DNA from: an uncultured Oscillibacter sp.
GTDB taxonomy: Bacteria > Bacillota > Clostridia > Oscillospirales > Oscillospiraceae
Direction of reading: 5' to 3'
Length of the DNA: 34,926 nucleotides
NCBI RefSeq assembly: GCF_910579365.1
Contig: NZ_CAJTUX010000024.1
Location: 1-34,926, forward strand
Positions 31,991-34,926 of this stretch are shown piece after piece. The position numbers were made by a program, and so were the translations under genes. How positions within the stretch are numbered: the stretch's first letter is position 1; each line of letters opens with the position of its first letter. The notes beneath the pieces are model-generated. The model was not told the DNA's origin, ran no database searches, and worked only from the letters and a program-made list of their open reading frames with translations.

Positions 31991-32332
31991 ATGGAATTGG
32001 AAAAAAGCCTGATCAGCGGAAGCATGTCCCTGCTGGTGCTGAAGCTGCTGGAGGACGGGGACCTTTACGGCTATCAAATGATCGCCGAACTGCGGCGGCG
32101 GAGCGACGACACCTTCCGCCTCCGGGCGGGGACCCTCTATCCCCTTCTCCACTCTCTGGAGGAAAAGGGCTTTGTCACCGCCTACGAGCAGACGGCGGAG
32201 TCCGGCAAGGCCCGGCGCTACTACCGCCTGACCAAACAGGGCCGGGACGCCCTCCGGGAAAAGGAAGCCGCCTGGAACGCCTATGCCCGGGCCGTGGGCC
32301 GGGTGCTGAAAGGGGGCGCGTGCCTTGCCTGA
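31991..32332 (+). CDS. PadR-family transcriptional regulator
   Basis: A 113-residue winged-helix regulator. The PadR pattern is clear: SGSMSLLVLKLLEDGDLYGYQMIAEL (helices 1-2), FRLRAGTLYPLLHSLEEKGFV (recognition helix and wing), ARRYYRLTKQGRDAL (wing strand). A dimerising C-terminal helix follows. AGGAGG precedes the ATG. It overlaps the SEDS gene by eight bases, so it very likely controls it. Confidence 0.93.
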   Translation: MELEKSLISGSMSLLVLKLLEDGDLYGYQMIAELRRRSDDTFRLRAGTLYPLLHSLEEKGFVTAYEQTAESGKARRYYRLTKQGRDALREKEAAWNAYARAVGRVLKGGACLA

Positions 32333-33701
32333 GACCATACAAGCCTACCTGGAAACAGTTCAGGAGCAAATACGCTGGAAGCGAGCCCGTCCCGTGCTGG
32401 TCCGGGAGCTGGCGCGGCACCTGGAGGACCAGCGGGACGATTTTCTCAGAGAGGGCAAATCCCCGGAGGAAGCGGAGCGGCTGGCGGTCCAGGATATGGG
32501 AGACCCGGTCGCCGTCGGAACAGAGCTGGACGCCGTCCATAGGCCAAAGCCCCAGTGGGGACTGCTGGGACTGACCATTGCGCTGGCGCTAGCGGGGGTG
32601 ATTCTGCGGGCGTTCTTCTTCCGCGCCAACCCTTACGTCCGCAGTGTTTATGTAGCGGCAAAGGCCTTTGCCGCTCTGGGTCTTGGCACAGCGGCGCTGC
32701 TAGGGATGTATTTTCTGGACGTCTCCCGGCTGGTCCGGCACGCCGGGCTCATCTACATCGGCGCTCTGCTTCTGGGCATGGGGATATTCTGGGACGCTGC
32801 CCGGCAGATATCTTTTGGTATCGCCAGGTTTCCCTTCTATTTCTCCCAATCCCTTCCGATCATCTATGTGTTGGGGATATGTTCATTGCGTTGCAAAGAT
32901 TGGAAAGGATTTTTCCTTGCCATTCTTGGTAGCGTTCCCCTGGCGGTGATCGCGACGATTTATCCTAGCATGAGCAACTTGCTCCTCCTTCTCCTCAGCG
33001 GTTTTGCGCTGATGCTCCTCGCCTCCTGGGAGGACTGGTTTGGCGTTGGGCGCTGGAAGGGGCTCTGTCTGGTTCTTGCCATCGCGTTTGGTCTCCTGGC
33101 GTATCTGTTCTTCCAGGGCTATTTCGATTCCCTGATTGGAAGACTCCGAATCGCCCTCCACCCGGAGCTGGACCCGTATGGCCGGGGATTCGCCGGTCAA
33201 ATGATCCGAACATTCTGGGCCGACATCTCTCCGATCCAGAACTCCCCGGGAAACTACGGCATCGGCGCGGTCTCCGGTGTTCGGGGACCCAACGGCAAAG
33301 AATGGACTCCTTTCAGCTTTGGCGCGGATTTCCTACCCGCCATAATGGCGGGGGCCTGGGGTTGGGTCCCCCTCCTGCTCCTGGTGGCGACGCTGGCGGT
33401 TCTGCTTCTCTGGCTGCTGGTGAAGGGCCTGCGGCAGAAGTATCTGCCGGGCCGCTTCGTGGTCCTGGCGGTAGTCATCACGCTGGCTGTCCAACTGTTA
33501 TTCAGCGTGGCGCTGAACCTGGGCTTCGTGCTGTTTTCCGCCAGCCTGCCTCTGGTGGTGGGGAACCTCCAGACTGTTCTGGACATGGCCCTCATCGGCC
33601 TGGCCCTGTCCGTATTCCGGGGAGATTCCATCGCGCAGGAGGAATCGGAGAGCCCCCGCCAATCCCGAAAACGCCTGCGAATACGGTTTGAGTATCAATG
33701 A
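32325..33701 (+). CDS. SEDS (FtsW/RodA/SpoVE) protein with cytosolic prefix domain
   Basis: A 458-residue protein. Residues 1-70 form a soluble helical prefix like that found with PadR-linked permeases (LARHLEDQRDDFLREGKSPEEAERLAVQDMGDP). From about 80, roughly ten membrane helices follow. SEDS hallmarks are RLRIALHPELDPYGRGFAGQ (about 273-292), YGIGAV (about 311), and GADFLPAIMAGAWG (333-346), where Asp335 fits the catalytic aspartate and the usual EE pair after it is missing. The C-terminal SLPLVVGNLQTVLDMALIGLAL is intact. SEDS proteins polymerise glycan strands with a class B PBP; none is nearby. Start is TTG behind AAGGGGG. Confidence 0.85.
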   Translation: MPETIQAYLETVQEQIRWKRARPVLVRELARHLEDQRDDFLREGKSPEEAERLAVQDMGDPVAVGTELDAVHRPKPQWGLLGLTIALALAGVILRAFFFRANPYVRSVYVAAKAFAALGLGTAALLGMYFLDVSRLVRHAGLIYIGALLLGMGIFWDAARQISFGIARFPFYFSQSLPIIYVLGICSLRCKDWKGFFLAILGSVPLAVIATIYPSMSNLLLLLLSGFALMLLASWEDWFGVGRWKGLCLVLAIAFGLLAYLFFQGYFDSLIGRLRIALHPELDPYGRGFAGQMIRTFWADISPIQNSPGNYGIGAVSGVRGPNGKEWTPFSFGADFLPAIMAGAWGWVPLLLLVATLAVLLLWLLVKGLRQKYLPGRFVVLAVVITLAVQLLFSVALNLGFVLFSASLPLVVGNLQTVLDMALIGLALSVFRGDSIAQEESESPRQSRKRLRIRFEYQ

Positions 33702-33704
33702 AAC

Positions 33705-33741
33705 CCGTTGCCCCGTCCTATGGCGGGGCAGCGGATTTTCT
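33705..33741 (+). terminator. Intrinsic terminator after the SEDS gene
   Basis: CCGTTGCCCCG pairs with CGGGGCAGCGG (11 pairs, one G-U), then ATTTTCT, starting four bases past the stop. Confidence 0.8.
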
Positions 33742-33783
33742 CCGCTGGAAAGGATGTTAATTTTGGAAATCCGCTCCAAAATA

Positions 33784-33812
33784 TTGACCAATGCCAGTTT
33801 TTCCTATATAAT
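33784..33812 (+). promoter_or_regulatory. Sigma-A promoter of the SLH gene
   Basis: -35 TTGACC (33784-33789), 17-base spacer, perfect -10 TATAAT (33807-33812). Confidence 0.75.
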
Positions 33813-33847
33813 AGGCAACTGTCAACGAGGACCCCTTGCCGCGGCCC

Positions 33848-33869
33848 AACCGGCGGCGGCTGGTTTTTT
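33848..33869 (+). terminator. Terminator-like hairpin in the SLH gene leader
   Basis: AACCGGC pairs with GCTGGTT (seven pairs, one G-U), GGCG loop, then TTTT. It lies about 30 bases after the expected start point and 40 before the ATG, so it may act as an attenuator. Confidence 0.5.
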
Positions 33870-33908
33870 ACGTACCGTCTCGACAAGAACCGACGAAAGG
33901 AAACTGCC

Positions 33909-34926
33909 ATGCGTCAAATTCGACTCCCCCAGCGCCTCCTCTCCGGCCTCCTGGCCGGAACCCTGCTCCTCACGCCCGCCATGGCCTTTACTGACACCAA
34001 CGGCCACTGGGCGGAGGCCGCCGTCAACAAATGGAGCCAGGAATACGGCGTGCTTCAGGGCTATGAAGACGGGTCCTTCCAGCCGGACGCCTCCATCACA
34101 AGGGGCGCCTTCGCCGGTATTCTGGACCGCTTCCTGCAATTTCAGACCGCCGCTCCCCAGGGAACCTTTTCCGACACCCAGGAAAACCGCTGGGAGAGCG
34201 CTATTTTGAAGCTCAACGCCGCCGGGGTATACCTGGGCAGCGAGGGCAAGGCCCTGCCGGGGGACAGCATCACCCGCCAGCAGGCCATGACCATGGTGGC
34301 CCGGGCCTTCCAGCTTGGCGGCAGCGACGCCGCCCTCCCCTATCTCGACGAGGCACAGGTGGCCAGCTACGCCCGGCCCTACATCGCGGACCTGACCGCC
34401 CGTGGCTGGATTACCGACGCCGTGGAGGGAAGTTTCCGCCCCACGGAGCCCTTGACCCGGGCGGAGCTGGTCAACCTTCTGAACAACATGATTCAGGTTC
34501 TGATCCAAACCAACGGGACCTATTCCAGCGATGTGGAGGGCGCCCTTCTCATCAACTCCGCCGAGGGCGCGGCCCTGTCAGACATGCGCATTACCGGGGA
34601 CCTTCTCATCGCTCCCGGCGTGACGGGGAGCGTGACCCTGTCCAACGTGACGGTAGAGGGAGAAATCCGCAACTTCAGCGCCGTCACCCCGCAGATCACC
34701 AATCCGCCGTCGTCGGAAACGAACAGCCAGCCTCCCTCCTCGGAGCCGCCTGCTGCTTCGGAGCAGCCCGGCACTCCCAGCTCCGGGGAAGAAATCGACT
34801 GGGGCATCGTAGTGGTGACGCCCACCCCGGCCCCTGACGTTCCCGCCACGCCCACGGACCCCGTTACCTATCCCGGCATCCAGCCCAGCGAGGTCTACAC
34901 GCCCGGCGTCATGACCGGGCAAACCA
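33909..34926 (+). CDS. S-layer homology (SLH) domain protein, partial
   Basis: The 339 visible codons run off the right edge. A signal peptide (MRQIRLPQRLLSGLLAGTLL then LTPAMA, cleaved about residue 25) exports the protein. Three SLH domains follow: FTDTNGHWAEAAVNKW (about 26-75), FSDTQENRWESAILKL (about 85-135) and the third with YIADLTARGWI (about 140-200), each ending in an ITR- or LTR-type motif (SITRGAF, SITRQQA, PLTRAEL). SLH triplets bind pyruvylated secondary wall polymers. Then comes a short strand-rich stretch and a proline/serine/threonine-rich linker (about 265-320), typical of wall-spanning segments. AAAGGA SD lies seven bases before the ATG. The anchored activity is outside the window. 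Confidence 0.9.
   Translation, partial: MRQIRLPQRLLSGLLAGTLLLTPAMAFTDTNGHWAEAAVNKWSQEYGVLQGYEDGSFQPDASITRGAFAGILDRFLQFQTAAPQGTFSDTQENRWESAILKLNAAGVYLGSEGKALPGDSITRQQAMTMVARAFQLGGSDAALPYLDEAQVASYARPYIADLTARGWITDAVEGSFRPTEPLTRAELVNLLNNMIQVLIQTNGTYSSDVEGALLINSAEGAALSDMRITGDLLIAPGVTGSVTLSNVTVEGEIRNFSAVTPQITNPPSSETNSQPPSSEPPAASEQPGTPSSGEEIDWGIVVVTPTPAPDVPATPTDPVTYPGIQPSEVYTPGVMTGQT

Noticed and set aside
33688..34209. Open frame of 173 codons overlapping the SEDS end and SLH start
   Set aside because: It crosses a terminator and a promoter and lies out of frame with the SLH gene, which has the signal peptide and SLH motifs.

Overview
The window looks like chromosomal DNA from an endospore-forming, GC-rich member of the Clostridia, most like the Oscillospiraceae/Ruminococcaceae. 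This is inferred from the gene set: a SigH-type sigma factor, SpoIIM, Asp23 plus a DAK2/FakA protein, a DUF3048 lipoprotein, an ECF transporter, an SLH-domain surface protein and BlaI/BlaR1. Good SD sequences of the AGGAGG type and sigma-A promoters with 16-18 bp spacers support it. No RNA gene, CRISPR array or intact mobile element was recognised.

Region 1 (1-9600, minus strand) is housekeeping. A promoter at 6436-6464 drives ruvC, ruvA, two small genes, ruvB, an AAA ATPase, an SdpI-like gene and glmM. The sigma factor sigH has its own very close promoter, and a zinc-ribbon gene follows it. Upstream lie spoIIM-xerD (ending in a strong terminator), a TIGR04086-type membrane protein and yajC.

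Region 2 (9600-13000) holds a GNAT acetyltransferase, a cysteine-rich protein (possibly sporulation linked), a DUF3048 lipoprotein on the minus strand, and a divergent DUF4364 gene. Region 3 (13000-16420, minus) is a BlaI repressor plus a 967-residue M56 (BlaR1-like)/M23 metallopeptidase fusion, behind a promoter covered by three BlaI-type dyads. Region 4 (16500-19700, plus) carries asp23, fakA-like and gluQ.

Region 5 (19690-21026) is an AT-richer island with one unrecognised gene, gene remnants and large palindromes; it looks acquired and decayed. Region 6 (21027-31834, minus) is a long array of genes reading from a promoter at 31805-31834 to a terminator at 21027-21058: an rRNA-type methyltransferase, a small ORF, ecfA1-ecfA2-ecfT, a membrane-anchored protein, truA, a DUF5711 protein, cvpA, a ClpC-like unfoldase with an N-terminal zinc finger, a small zinc-binding protein and a flavodoxin/ferredoxin protein. 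Region 7 (31900-34926, plus) has a PadR regulator, a SEDS (FtsW/RodA) protein with a cytosolic prefix domain, and the start of an SLH-domain protein behind a possible attenuator.

No wholly new multi-gene system could be demonstrated. The best leads are the M56-M23 fusion with three operators, the zinc-finger ClpC, the apparently leaderless sigH, the ACG start of xerD, the PadR-linked SEDS protein and the decayed island.
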